A stretch of DNA of 43,578 nucleotides, taken from Microbispora triticiradicis. Its GTDB lineage: Bacteria > Actinomycetota > Actinomycetes > Streptosporangiales > Streptosporangiaceae. The position numbers were made by a program, and so were the translations under genes. Shown here piece by piece: positions 26,318 to 36,403 of this stretch (the first letter of the stretch is position 1; each line of letters starts with the position of its first letter). The stretch spans positions 1-43,578 of the forward strand of contig QFZU02000163.1 of the NCBI GenBank assembly GCA_003260025.2, given 5' to 3'. Below the pieces are notes generated by a model, which was not told where the DNA came from, ran no database searches, and saw only the letters and a program-made list of their open reading frames with translations.

Positions 26318-28669
26318 TTACGGCAGCAGGCGTGCCGGGGCGTCACCGGCGCTCCTTCTTCCGCCCGTGCCGGTGCCCCCGATGCCCGTGCCCGTGCGGT
26401 CCGTGCCCGTGCGGTCCGTGCCGCCGGAGGCGGGGGCGTTCCGCCCGGTGACGGGCCCGCCCGGCGCGGTCCCCGGGTCGTCGGACCGACCCGGATCGTT
26501 GGGATCGAAACCGTTCGGGCGAAGGTTCGGGGCGAAGTTGTCGGCGCCGCCCCGCGGGCCACCGCCCTCCTGGCCCGTGCCCTCCTGGCCGGCGCCGCCG
26601 GACTGCTCCGCGTCTCCGGGCGCTCCGGGAGGCAGCCCCGGCGCGCCCGGCGTGTACGGCGGGAAGGTGCCCGAAGGGTCCATCGGGATGGCGTTGGGAT
26701 CGCCGCTCGGCCGGGGCGTGGCCCTGCCGTAGTCCCAGGAGTAGTAGGGGTTCCACGTGACCGGCTCGGGGAACTCCTTCACCGGCTTGCCCTCCATCGC
26801 GGCGCCCACGAAGGTCTTCCAGATCTCCGCCGGAAGCGTGCCGCCGTACAACTCGCCGTATCCGGGGACGGTCACCGGCTTGTTGTCGTCGCGGAACATG
26901 TCGACGGCGACCGCCAGTTGCGGGACGTACCCGGAGAACCAGACGGCGGCCGACTCGTCCGTGGTGCCGGTCTTGCCCGCGACCGGCCGGTCCCACAGCC
27001 GCGCGGCCGTGCCGGTGCCGTTCAGCACGACCTGCTCCAGCGCGTACGTCGTGTCGGCGGCCGTGTTCTCGCTGAAGGCCCGGACGCCGGGCCGCGAGAA
27101 CGTCCGGACGAGCCCGGTGCCGTCGGTGACGGACCTGATCACGTGGGCCTCGCGGTGGATCCCCCCGGCGGCGAAGGTGGCGAACCCCGAGGCCTGCTGC
27201 ACGGCGCTCACCGACGCCACCCCGAGCGGGAGCGTGGCGGCCCCCGAGTGGGGGGCGAGTTGCGCTTCGGGGATGCCGGCCGCCCGGGCCGCCGCGACGA
27301 CCTTGTCGAGGCCGATCCGCTGCCCGAGGTCGACGAAGGCGGTGTTGACCGAATACTGCGTGGCCTGGACCAGCGGGATCGCCGGGCCGTAGGACCTGCC
27401 GCCGGAGTTGGGGATGCTCGCGGCTCCGATGGTGACGGGCGAGTTGCCGTTCACCAGGGTGTCGAGCCCGTACCCGGCTTCGAGCGCCGCGGCCAGCGTG
27501 TAGGGCTTGAAGGTCGACCCGGCCTGGACCTTGGCGGAGAAGGCGTTGTCGTACTGGTTGGTCTCGTAGCGCCCGCCGTAGAAGGCGACGACCTCCCCGG
27601 TGCCGGGGTCGACGGCCGCGAGGCCGGTGCGCACCTTCTTGGGGGTGCCTTCGGGCAGCACCGACCTGACCGCCTCGGCGGCGAGGGACATGAGCTTCTT
27701 GTCGAACGTCGTGGTGACCTTCAGGCCGCCGTGGTTGATGTCCTCGTCGGTGAAGCCCAGCCGGTTCAGTTCGGCCCGCACCTGCGCGAGCATGTAGCCG
27801 TTCTGGCCGCCCAGGGACAGCGGCGGCCGCTGCCGGGCGAGCGTCGGGAACGTCTGCGACCCGGCCTCCTCGCGGCCGATCGCGCCGATCTCACGCATGC
27901 CCTGGATCACCGACGCCCACCTCGCCCGGACCGCGTCGAGCGCGGGGCCGGTGGGATCGGCGAACCGGGTGGGCTGCTGGATCACGGCCGCGAGATAGGC
28001 CCCCTCGGCCACCGTGAGGTTCTGCACGTCCTTGTCGAAGTAGGCGCGGGCGGCGGCCTGGATGCCGTACGCCCCGCGGCCGAAATAGATCGTGTTGAGG
28101 TAGCGCTCCAGCACCCAGTCCTTCGGCTTGGAGCGATCCACCTTGAGCGCGATCATGATCTCCTTGAGCTTGCGCCCGACGGAGCGTTCCTGGCCGAGGC
28201 CGCTGTAGTAGTTGCGGACCATCTGCTGGGTGATCGTGGAGCCGCCCTGAAGCTGGCGTCCGGTGACCGTCGACCAGAGGGCGCGCGCCGTGCCCGACAT
28301 GGAGACGCCCTGGTCCCGGTAGAAGGTGCGGTTCTCGGCGGCGATCACGGCGTCCCTGACCGCCTTGGGAACCCGGGCGAGCGGCACGTTCTTGCGGTTC
28401 ACGCCCTCGGTGGCGAGGACGGTCCTGCCGTCCCGGTAGTAGATCACCGACCCCTGGGCCGTCGCCAGCTCCTGGGTGCCGCCCGGGATCGGGGTCAGCG
28501 CCCACACGACGGCGAGGAACACGACCAGTCCGGCGATCGAGGTGACGAGGCAGGCGAGCAGGACGCGCGGCAGCCGTCGCCGCCGGCGGCGTTCCGGCCT
28601 GCCCGCCCCGTCGCCGGCGTCCCTCTCGGCCGAGCCCTCCCCGATCGGGCCCTCCCCGGTGTTGTCCAC
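26318..28669 (-). CDS. Bifunctional class A penicillin-binding protein (GT51 + transpeptidase)
   Basis: A 783-residue membrane protein that polymerises and cross-links peptidoglycan. A basic cytoplasmic tail precedes one helix (VLLACLVTSIAGLVVFLAVVWAL). The GT51 domain has AVIAAENRTFYRDQGV (catalytic Glu) and GGSTITQQMVRNYY, with the second Glu in LKEIMIALKVD. The transpeptidase has SxxK in AGSTFKPYT, SxN in YSVNTAF and KTG in AGKTGTTDE, all intact. The last ~130 residues are a Pro/Gly-rich extracellular tail (PPGAPGDAEQSGG, RTGTDRTGTG). GTG 28669 is chosen; the frame is open to 28783. Convergent with DUF255, 21 bases between. Confidence 0.94.
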   Translation of the reverse strand: MDNTGEGPIGEGSAERDAGDGAGRPERRRRRRLPRVLLACLVTSIAGLVVFLAVVWALTPIPGGTQELATAQGSVIYYRDGRTVLATEGVNRKNVPLARVPKAVRDAVIAAENRTFYRDQGVSMSGTARALWSTVTGRQLQGGSTITQQMVRNYYSGLGQERSVGRKLKEIMIALKVDRSKPKDWVLERYLNTIYFGRGAYGIQAAARAYFDKDVQNLTVAEGAYLAAVIQQPTRFADPTGPALDAVRARWASVIQGMREIGAIGREEAGSQTFPTLARQRPPLSLGGQNGYMLAQVRAELNRLGFTDEDINHGGLKVTTTFDKKLMSLAAEAVRSVLPEGTPKKVRTGLAAVDPGTGEVVAFYGGRYETNQYDNAFSAKVQAGSTFKPYTLAAALEAGYGLDTLVNGNSPVTIGAASIPNSGGRSYGPAIPLVQATQYSVNTAFVDLGQRIGLDKVVAAARAAGIPEAQLAPHSGAATLPLGVASVSAVQQASGFATFAAGGIHREAHVIRSVTDGTGLVRTFSRPGVRAFSENTAADTTYALEQVVLNGTGTAARLWDRPVAGKTGTTDESAAVWFSGYVPQLAVAVDMFRDDNKPVTVPGYGELYGGTLPAEIWKTFVGAAMEGKPVKEFPEPVTWNPYYSWDYGRATPRPSGDPNAIPMDPSGTFPPYTPGAPGLPPGAPGDAEQSGGAGQEGTGQEGGGPRGGADNFAPNLRPNGFDPNDPGRSDDPGTAPGGPVTGRNAPASGGTDRTGTDRTGTGIGGTGTGGRRSAGDAPARLLP
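26391..26420. repeat. 15-bp tandem duplication in the PBP C-terminal tail
   Basis: Two exact copies of cccgtgcggtccgtg encode a repeated DRTGT unit in the low-complexity tail of the penicillin-binding protein. Confidence 0.9.
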
Positions 28670-28748
28670 CCTGCGACCCCCGATAAGTCCGATACCCCCG
28701 ATACGCCCGCTTGTGGCCCTGTGAGCTGGGCGAATGCAACCACGGTAA

Positions 28749-30524
<1,776 letters not shown>

Positions 30525-30542
30525 CGCACACTTTGCGCATGC

Positions 30543-30555
30543 CGGGCTTTGCCCG
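30543..30555 (+). terminator. Weak hairpin after hppD
   Basis: CGGGC-TTT-GCCCG forms a 5-bp stem 18 bases after the stop. No U-tail; possible terminator only. Confidence 0.25.
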
Positions 30556-30581
30556 AAGGGCGGCGGGGTGACCATTCAGCC

Positions 30582-31088
30582 ATGGGAACGCCGCCGCCTC
30601 CGGGAAGCCCGTACGAGGAGCCGAGGACTCCCTGGACGCCCCCTCCGTTCGGGCAGACGGCGCCGCGGCTCGCCGGGCGGTGGCGGCGGCTGTTCGCCGG
30701 GATCGTGGACGCCGTGATCGTCTCGCTGATCACGACACCGGTCACCTGGGACGACTGGAGGGCCGTGTACGACGACGTGGCGGGCGCGGTGACGAGGGTC
30801 CCGGCCGGTGACGGCCTCCTCGTCGCGGTGATCGGGTTCCTCTACTACTGGCTGCTCCAGTCGTACTGGAACGGGCAGACCGTGGGGAAACGGCTGTTCG
30901 GCATGCGCGTCGTCCGGGAGAGCGGGGAACCGGCCGGTCTCCGGCCGGTCGCGCTGCGGCAGGCGGTGATGACCGTGCTCGGCTCGCTCTGCTGCCTGGG
31001 GCTGGTCGACCTCGCCTGGATCCTGTTCGACCCCAGGAAGCAGGCCCTGCACGACAAGGCCGCCCGGACCCTCGTCGTGGACGCCTGA
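30582..31088 (+). CDS. RDD-domain membrane protein
   Basis: A 168-residue protein. A Pro-rich N-terminus (PPPPGSPYEEPRTPWTPPPFG) precedes an RDD domain with Arg/Asp hallmarks: RLAGRWRRLFAGIVDAVIVSL in helix 1, YYWLLQSYWNGQTVGKRLFGMRVV, and the end FDPRKQALHDKAARTLVVD. About three membrane helices. Function of the family is poorly defined; some members affect ion transport. It follows hppD by 57 bases, probably without functional link. ATG 30582 gives the family-typical Pro-rich start; no strong ribosome site is seen. Confidence 0.9.
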   Translation: MGTPPPPGSPYEEPRTPWTPPPFGQTAPRLAGRWRRLFAGIVDAVIVSLITTPVTWDDWRAVYDDVAGAVTRVPAGDGLLVAVIGFLYYWLLQSYWNGQTVGKRLFGMRVVRESGEPAGLRPVALRQAVMTVLGSLCCLGLVDLAWILFDPRKQALHDKAARTLVVDA

Positions 31089-31090
31089 AC

Positions 31091-31106
31091 CCCCTCTGAG
31101 CAGGGG
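31091..31106 (+). terminator. Possible terminator hairpin after the RDD gene
   Basis: CCCCT-N6-AGGGG begins two bases after the RDD stop codon. The stem is five base pairs with no T-run, so termination is uncertain. Confidence 0.3.
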
Positions 31107-31149
31107 AGACACCCTGACGTGGCGATACGGAGCACGCCGTCGCCTCGCG

Positions 31150-31165
31150 TAGAGTGGCGACTCTA
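31150..31165 (+). promoter_or_regulatory. Inverted repeat ending on the peptidase start codon
   Basis: TAGAGT-GGCG-ACTCTA, perfect 6-bp arms, ends with the A of ATG 31165. TAGAGT also fits a -10 hexamer nine bases before the start. Confidence 0.4.
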
Positions 31166-32652
31166 TGCCGCTGAACCGTTTCCCAGTCATCCCGGCCGTT
31201 CCGGCGGTCGTCTGCGCCGTGGCCGTCGCGACCGCCACGGCCTGCGCGCCGTCCCAGAGCGCCGCCGCCTCGGCCTCCCCCGGCACGGCCGACGTCGCGG
31301 CCTCACCGGCGAGCACCGCGCGTACGGGAGGCACGGGAAGCACGGGAAGCACGACGGGCGCCCCCGGGATCGGGGATCCCGACTTCCCCGGCGGCGGCAA
31401 CGGCGGCTACGACGTCGAGCACTACGACCTCAAGCTGTCCTACGACCCGGCGTCGCGGAACCTCGCGGGCAGCACGACGATCCGGGCGAAGGCCACGCAG
31501 GACCTGACGTCGTTCGACCTCGACCTGCACGGGCTCACGGTGAGCCGGGTGACGGTGGACGGCACGGCGGCCGCGTTCAGCCGGCGGGACGACGAACTCG
31601 TGGTGACACCGGCCGGGCGGATCGCCGACGGCGGGAAGTTCGCGGTCACGATCGGCTACTCCGGCGTGCCCCGGTCGCTGCGGTCGGCCAGCCTCGGCGA
31701 GTACGGCTTCATCGCCACGCCGGACGGCGCATTCGTCACCTGCGAGCCGGACGGCGCCAAGACGTGGTTCCCCTCCAACGACCACCCCGCCGACAAGGCG
31801 ACGTACGACTTCCAGATCACCGTGCCCGCGGGACTGACCGCGATCGCCAACGGCGAGATGTCCGGAACGCCGCGGACCACGGCGGGCAAGACCACGTTCG
31901 TGTGGCGCGAGAAGCACCCGATGGCGAGCTACCTCGCCACGATGACCACCGGGAAGTTCCAGGTGCGCACCGGCACGAGCGCCGGAGGGCTGCCGATCTA
32001 CGCGGCCGTCGCCGACTCGTTCCGCGGCTCGCTCGACACCCTGATCGCCCAGACGGGGACGATCACCGACTACTGGTCGAGCGTCTTCGGGCCGTACCCG
32101 TTCTCCTCCACGGGCGGGGTGATCGACGACCACGCGGTGGGGTACGCGCTGGAGAACCAGACCAAGCCGATCTACGGCGGTTTCTCGCCCGAGCCCGCCA
32201 TAATCGCCCACGAACTGGCCCACCAGTGGTTCGGTAACAGCCTGAGCGTCAGCCGCTGGCGTGACCTGTGGCTGAACGAGGGCTTCGCGACGTACGCCGA
32301 GTGGCTTTGGGCGGAGCACAGCGGCCAGGGCACCGCCGACGCGACCTTCCGCCGTTACTACGCGAACGAGGCGGACCCGATGTGGAGCTATCCCCCGGGC
32401 GTGGCCCGCGCCGACGACCTGTTCAACGCCGCGGTCTACACGCGTGGCGCGATGGCGCTGCACGCCCTGCGCCGGGAGATCGGCGATCAGAGTTTCTTCC
32501 CGCTGATCAGGCAGTGGACCGCCGCGCACCGGTACGGCAACGTCACGACGCCCGAGTTCCTCGCGCTGGCCGAGCGCGTCTCCGGGAAGAACCTCACGCC
32601 GCTCTTCGACGCCTGGCTGTTCCGGCCGGGGCGCCCGGCGCCGGTCGCCTGA
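31165..32652 (+). CDS. M1-family zinc metallopeptidase, probable lipoprotein
   Basis: A 495-residue exported peptidase. The N-terminal signal (VPAVVCAVAVATATAC) ends in a Cys that could be a lipobox, though Leu at -3 is missing. A Ser/Thr/Gly/Ala-rich spacer to ~residue 75 holds 9-bp repeats. The N-terminal beta domain is followed by the thermolysin-like catalytic domain: zinc motif IIAHELAHQWFGNSLSV, third ligand in LWLNEGFATYAEW, and an altered exopeptidase loop GGVIDDHAVGYALEN where GAMEN-type motifs usually lie. At about 500 residues it lacks the large C-terminal helical domain of full aminopeptidase N. Expected role: peptide or protein turnover at the cell surface. Confidence 0.92.
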   Translation: MPLNRFPVIPAVPAVVCAVAVATATACAPSQSAAASASPGTADVAASPASTARTGGTGSTGSTTGAPGIGDPDFPGGGNGGYDVEHYDLKLSYDPASRNLAGSTTIRAKATQDLTSFDLDLHGLTVSRVTVDGTAAAFSRRDDELVVTPAGRIADGGKFAVTIGYSGVPRSLRSASLGEYGFIATPDGAFVTCEPDGAKTWFPSNDHPADKATYDFQITVPAGLTAIANGEMSGTPRTTAGKTTFVWREKHPMASYLATMTTGKFQVRTGTSAGGLPIYAAVADSFRGSLDTLIAQTGTITDYWSSVFGPYPFSSTGGVIDDHAVGYALENQTKPIYGGFSPEPAIIAHELAHQWFGNSLSVSRWRDLWLNEGFATYAEWLWAEHSGQGTADATFRRYYANEADPMWSYPPGVARADDLFNAAVYTRGAMALHALRREIGDQSFFPLIRQWTAAHRYGNVTTPEFLALAERVSGKNLTPLFDAWLFRPGRPAPVA

Positions 32653-32661
32653 CCCGCCGGG

Positions 32662-33924
32662 TCAGGGCCTGAAGGCCGCGACGACGCCCTCGCCGCCCAC
32701 CTGGAGGCCGTACTCCGCGTCGATCCGGTAGCCGTGCCGCCGCAACGCGCCGAGCACCTCGTCGCCGTGCGCGGGCCCCCGGGTCTCCAGTTGCAGCAGG
32801 ACCTCGGCCTCGTCGAGGTGCAGCCGGGAGCCGAACCGCTCGTGGACCACGTCGAGCACGTTGGCGCCGAGGTCCGCCAGCCTGGCCAGCAGCACGGCGA
32901 GCGCGCCGGGCCGGTCGGTCAGCCGGATGCGGAAGGCGAGGTAGCGGCCGGCCGCCGCCAGGCCGTGCCGCAGCACCCGGGCCAGCAGCAGCGGGTCGAT
33001 GTTCCCGCCGGACAGCACGGCGACCACCGGCGGCTCGAACGCCTCGGGGTGGTCGAGCAGCGCGGCCACCCCCGCCACGCCGGCCGGTTCCACCAGCAGC
33101 TTCGAGCGTTCGAGGCAGAGCAGCAGGGCCCGCGACAGCGACTCCTCCGAGACGGTCACGACGCTGTCGACGAGGTAGTGGATCAGTTCGAACGGCAGGT
33201 CGCCCGGCTGCCCGACCGCGATGCCGTCGGCCATCGTGGACGTCGGCACGACCGTGATCGGGTGGCCCGCGGCCAGCGAGTCGGGATAGGCGGCGGCCCG
33301 CTCCGCCTGCACCCCCACCACCTTGATCCCCGGACGCTGGGACTTCACCGCGAGCGCGACGCCCGCCGCCAGGCCGCCGCCGCCGATCGGCAGCACGATC
33401 GTGGCCGTGCCGGGGAGCTGCTCCAGGACCTCCAGGCCGACCGTGCCCTGCCCGGCGACGACGTCGGGGTGGTCGAACGGGTGGATGAACACCGCCCCGG
33501 TGCGCTCCGCGTGCTCCCTGGCCGCCCGGAGGGCCTCGTCCACGGTGTGCCCGGCGAACACCACATCCGCGCCGTACGCCCGGGTGGCCTCCACCTTCGG
33601 CAGCGGCGCGCCCTCGGGCATGTAGACGGCCGACTTGGCCCCGAGCAGGGACGAGGCGAGCGCCACTCCCTGCGCGTGGTTGCCCGCGCTGGCCGCGACC
33701 ACCCCACGGGCCCGCTCCTCCGCGGTCAGCCGCGCGATGCGCACGTACGCGCCGCGGATCTTGAACGACCCGGCCCGCTGCAGGTTCTCGCACTTGAGGT
33801 GGACCGGGCCGCCGACGGTCTCGGACAGCACCCGCGAGTGCAGCACCGGCGTCAGCGCCGCCACCTCGGACAGCATCTCGCGCGCGGCGACGACGTCGTC
33901 GTACGTCACCTGTGGGACAGCCAT
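32662..33924 (-). CDS. ilvA: Threonine dehydratase (threonine ammonia-lyase) with ACT-like domain
   Basis: A 420-residue PLP enzyme deaminating threonine to 2-oxobutyrate. The PLP lysine is in LQRAGSFKIRGAY, the phosphate-binding loop is LPIGGGGLAAGVALA, with SAGNHAQGVA also present. The C-terminal ~75 residues (FRIRLTDRPGALAVLLARLADLGANVLDVVHER) form one ACT domain, as in the shorter IlvA/TdcB-like type rather than the two-domain biosynthetic form. Regulation by a bound amino acid is expected. It follows the ROK gene on the same strand with 64 bases between, so it may be read from the FIST-ROK transcript. Convergent with the peptidase, nine bases between. Confidence 0.95.
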   Translation of the reverse strand: MAVPQVTYDDVVAAREMLSEVAALTPVLHSRVLSETVGGPVHLKCENLQRAGSFKIRGAYVRIARLTAEERARGVVAASAGNHAQGVALASSLLGAKSAVYMPEGAPLPKVEATRAYGADVVFAGHTVDEALRAAREHAERTGAVFIHPFDHPDVVAGQGTVGLEVLEQLPGTATIVLPIGGGGLAAGVALAVKSQRPGIKVVGVQAERAAAYPDSLAAGHPITVVPTSTMADGIAVGQPGDLPFELIHYLVDSVVTVSEESLSRALLLCLERSKLLVEPAGVAGVAALLDHPEAFEPPVVAVLSGGNIDPLLLARVLRHGLAAAGRYLAFRIRLTDRPGALAVLLARLADLGANVLDVVHERFGSRLHLDEAEVLLQLETRGPAHGDEVLGALRRHGYRIDAEYGLQVGGEGVVAAFRP

Positions 33925-33988
33925 GCGCCCATCATCACAGGTTCCGGGGAGAGGCGGCGTGCGGAGTGGGCGCGGGCGGAACGCGTCG

Positions 33989-35029
33989 TCACGGCCCGGG
34001 TGACCAGTACCGGTCGCCCGCGATCACCAGGGCGGCGGCGCCGACGAGGCCGGCGTCCTGGCCGAGCGCGGCGGGCACGACCCGCACCCGCCCGGCGAAG
34101 CCCATCCGGGTGTGCTCGCGCAGCGCCTTCTCCAGCGGCCCGAAGAGCAGGTCGCCGGCCTGGCTGAGCCCGCCGCCGACGGTCACGAGATCGAGGTCGC
34201 AGAGGTTGACGGCCGAGGCGATGGCGACGCCGAGCGCCCGCCCGGCCCGCGTCATCGCGGCCAGCGCGATCGGGTCGCCCGCCGCCGCGTCGGCGGCCAG
34301 GCGCCGCGCGGTGGCCGTCCCCTCCTCCCGGTAGAGCTCCCCGCCCTGCCCGGACGGCTCCCCGTCCTGCCGGAGGGACTCCCCGCCCGGCTCCGAAGCC
34401 CTGCCCGGCTCCTGGGACGAACCGGCGTGTCCGGGTGACCAGCCCTGCGCGACCGCCCAGGCGGCCAGCCCGGGACCCCGGGCGATCGCCTCCAGGCAGC
34501 CGTTGCCGCCGCAGCCGCACTGCGGTCCCCCGGGGTCGACCACGACGTGGCCGATATGACCGGCGTTGCCCGTCCCGCCGTCGATGAGCCTGCCGCCGAG
34601 GATCAGGCCGCCGCCGACGCCGGTCGACACGACCATGCCGAGCATGGCCGCGCTCCCCCGCCCCGCGCCGCGCCAGTGCTCGGCCACGGCCAGGCAGATC
34701 GCGTCGTTGTGGATGCGGACCGGTATGCCGGGGAACCGGGCGGCGAGCCGCTCACGCAGCGGGAAGCCGCGCCAGCCGCCCATGTTGAGCGGGGAGACCT
34801 CCCCGGCGGGCCAGGTCATCGGGCCGCCGCAGCCGATCCCCACGCCCGCGACGCCCGGGGGCGGTTCCAGCCGGTCGAGCAGGCCGGTCAGGGTCTCCCA
34901 CAGGGTCTCCGCGTCGCCGCCCGGGGGCGTCGCGGACCGCTGCGCGGCCACGACCCGCCCGTCCGGCTCCACCAGCCCGGCCGCGAACTTCGTGCCGCCG
35001 ATGTCGACGGCCAGGGTGAGATCGCTCAC
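33989..35029 (-). CDS. ROK-family sugar kinase with an internal low-complexity insertion
   Basis: A 346-residue ROK protein. ATP-binding LAVDIGGTKFAAGLV at the N-terminus, catalytic Asp in VRIHNDAICLAVAEHW, sugar-binding GTGNAGHIGHVVVDPGGPQCGCGGNGCLEAIA with the Cys/His zinc site, and VTVGGGLSQAGDLLFGPL. No DNA-binding domain, so it is a kinase, probably glucokinase or N-acetylglucosamine/mannosamine kinase. About 40 residues (SPGHAGSSQEPGRASEPGG to QGGELYREEGT) are inserted after the zinc site, a Gly/Ser/Glu-rich stretch absent from typical ~300-residue ROK kinases. GTG 35029 overlaps the FIST stop by four bases. Confidence 0.92.
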   Translation of the reverse strand: MSDLTLAVDIGGTKFAAGLVEPDGRVVAAQRSATPPGGDAETLWETLTGLLDRLEPPPGVAGVGIGCGGPMTWPAGEVSPLNMGGWRGFPLRERLAARFPGIPVRIHNDAICLAVAEHWRGAGRGSAAMLGMVVSTGVGGGLILGGRLIDGGTGNAGHIGHVVVDPGGPQCGCGGNGCLEAIARGPGLAAWAVAQGWSPGHAGSSQEPGRASEPGGESLRQDGEPSGQGGELYREEGTATARRLAADAAAGDPIALAAMTRAGRALGVAIASAVNLCDLDLVTVGGGLSQAGDLLFGPLEKALREHTRMGFAGRVRVVPAALGQDAGLVGAAALVIAGDRYWSPGP

Positions 35030-36222
35030 GCGCCCTTCCCCGCGCCGGACGGGCCGGAGGAGAAGACGAGCAGCGAGGCGGTGAACCCGTGGACGTGGTT
35101 GTGCCCCGCGACCGGCCCGACCTCTCCGGCCGCGAAGAACCCCGCGACCCCGATCGGCCCCAGCGTCTCGCGTACGGCCAGCGCGTCGTGGTCGGCCGAG
35201 TCGAACATCCCGGAGCCGCGGCCGTTGCAGGAGAACAGCAGCGCGCCGTCGGCCCTGCCGGTGTCGCGCAGATGGGCGTCGAGCAGTTCGTAGAGGTCCT
35301 CGTCGGCCGCGTCGGCGTCCCTGACCTGGAACCGCACGGTCCTGCCGATCTCGACCACGTCGCCGATGGCGACCGCCTCCCGCTCGGGGTCGATGCCGAT
35401 GACCCCCCGGATCAGGAAGTCGCCCCGCTCGTGGCGCTCGGCGTACTCGTCCATGGCGACGCCGATCTGTAAGCCGGCGGCGACGAGTTCGCGGTCCTCC
35501 TCGTCGAGATCGCTCACGATGTCCTCAAGGCGGGCGAGGGCGGGCTGCCCGGCGAGTTCGAGCAGCACGTTGTCCTCGGCGCGGGTGACGACCATGGTCG
35601 GGCCTATCGGCCGGCAGCCCTGGCTCACCACCGTGCTCACGTTCACCTCGCCGCCGATGACCACCCCGATGGCGCCCGACTCGTGCACCTCGCCGTTGGC
35701 GAACAGCCGGACGGAGCCGCGGCCCTGCAGCCCGTTGGCCAGGCCGCCGACGATCGGCAGACCGTCCAGCACCTCGTCGGAGTGCTCGACGAAGGCGTCC
35801 GTCGGGAAGCTGTAGGGATCGGCCAGGAGGATCGCCACCCGGTCGTCCGGGATCCGCTCGGGCAGCCCCACGACCACGAACCTGTCCTCGGTCCGCAGCG
35901 TCTCCAGCGCGAACGCGTCGATCCTGGCCCCGTCGAGGGACGCGGCCCACGCGCTGACCGCCGGGGCGAGCTCCACGCCCTGGCCGTGGCCGATCACGCC
36001 CGTCGCGCTGCACCCGATCACGTCGGCCCCGGACGCGACGGACATCGCCCGCTGCCCTGCCCGGGCCACGTCGTCGGGGTCGTCGCCGCAGACGAAGAAA
36101 CAGACCAGGTCCGGCGGACCCGACAGGCCGGCCAACGCCTGGCGTACGGCGGTCTCGGCCGCCTCCTCCAGGTTGGCGCCCACGGCGAGACCGTCGGCGA
36201 AGCGGCTCGTCAATACCGCCAT
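35026..36222 (-). CDS. FIST N/C domain protein (small-ligand sensor)
   Basis: A 398-residue soluble protein with FIST_N (SGPPDLVCFFVCGDD ... VIGCSATGVIGHGQGVE) and FIST_C (DAHLRDTGRADGALLFSCNGRGSGMF ... GVAGFFAAGEVGPVAGHNHVHGFTASLLVF). FIST domains are thought to bind small ligands, possibly amino acids; in this stand-alone form no output domain is fused. ATG 36222 has GAGAGGG upstream. It is the first gene of a FIST-ROK pair with a four-base overlap, followed by threonine dehydratase, so it may sense a metabolite relevant to those enzymes. Confidence 0.93.
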   Translation of the reverse strand: MAVLTSRFADGLAVGANLEEAAETAVRQALAGLSGPPDLVCFFVCGDDPDDVARAGQRAMSVASGADVIGCSATGVIGHGQGVELAPAVSAWAASLDGARIDAFALETLRTEDRFVVVGLPERIPDDRVAILLADPYSFPTDAFVEHSDEVLDGLPIVGGLANGLQGRGSVRLFANGEVHESGAIGVVIGGEVNVSTVVSQGCRPIGPTMVVTRAEDNVLLELAGQPALARLEDIVSDLDEEDRELVAAGLQIGVAMDEYAERHERGDFLIRGVIGIDPEREAVAIGDVVEIGRTVRFQVRDADAADEDLYELLDAHLRDTGRADGALLFSCNGRGSGMFDSADHDALAVRETLGPIGVAGFFAAGEVGPVAGHNHVHGFTASLLVFSSGPSGAGKGA

Positions 36223-36390
36223 CGTCTCGCCCTCTCTTTCGCGCGACCGCTTCTCGTCGGCCGGTCGTTTCCACGATTCTCCCCACTGAACGGAGGTCAA
36301 CGCGCGGCACGCCCGGCGAATCGCGCTCGTACGGCCCGATCGCGCGGCCCGGATGACGCGACCCTGCTGCCGGATCACCGGGCGGGGACG

Positions 36391-36396
36391 TAGGCT
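36391..36396 (+). promoter_or_regulatory. Candidate -10 (TAGGCT) of the MoxR-type ATPase gene
   Basis: TAGGCT is followed by seven bases and GTG 36404, with no ribosome site. The rest of the 181-base gap to the divergent FIST gene shows no clear palindrome. Confidence 0.45.
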
Positions 36397-36403
36397 CGAC
36401 TCC

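Noticed and set aside
31327..31400. Short repeats as a possible CRISPR or mobile element trace
   Set aside because: They are 9-bp in-frame units in a Gly/Ser/Thr linker, not spaced direct repeats.
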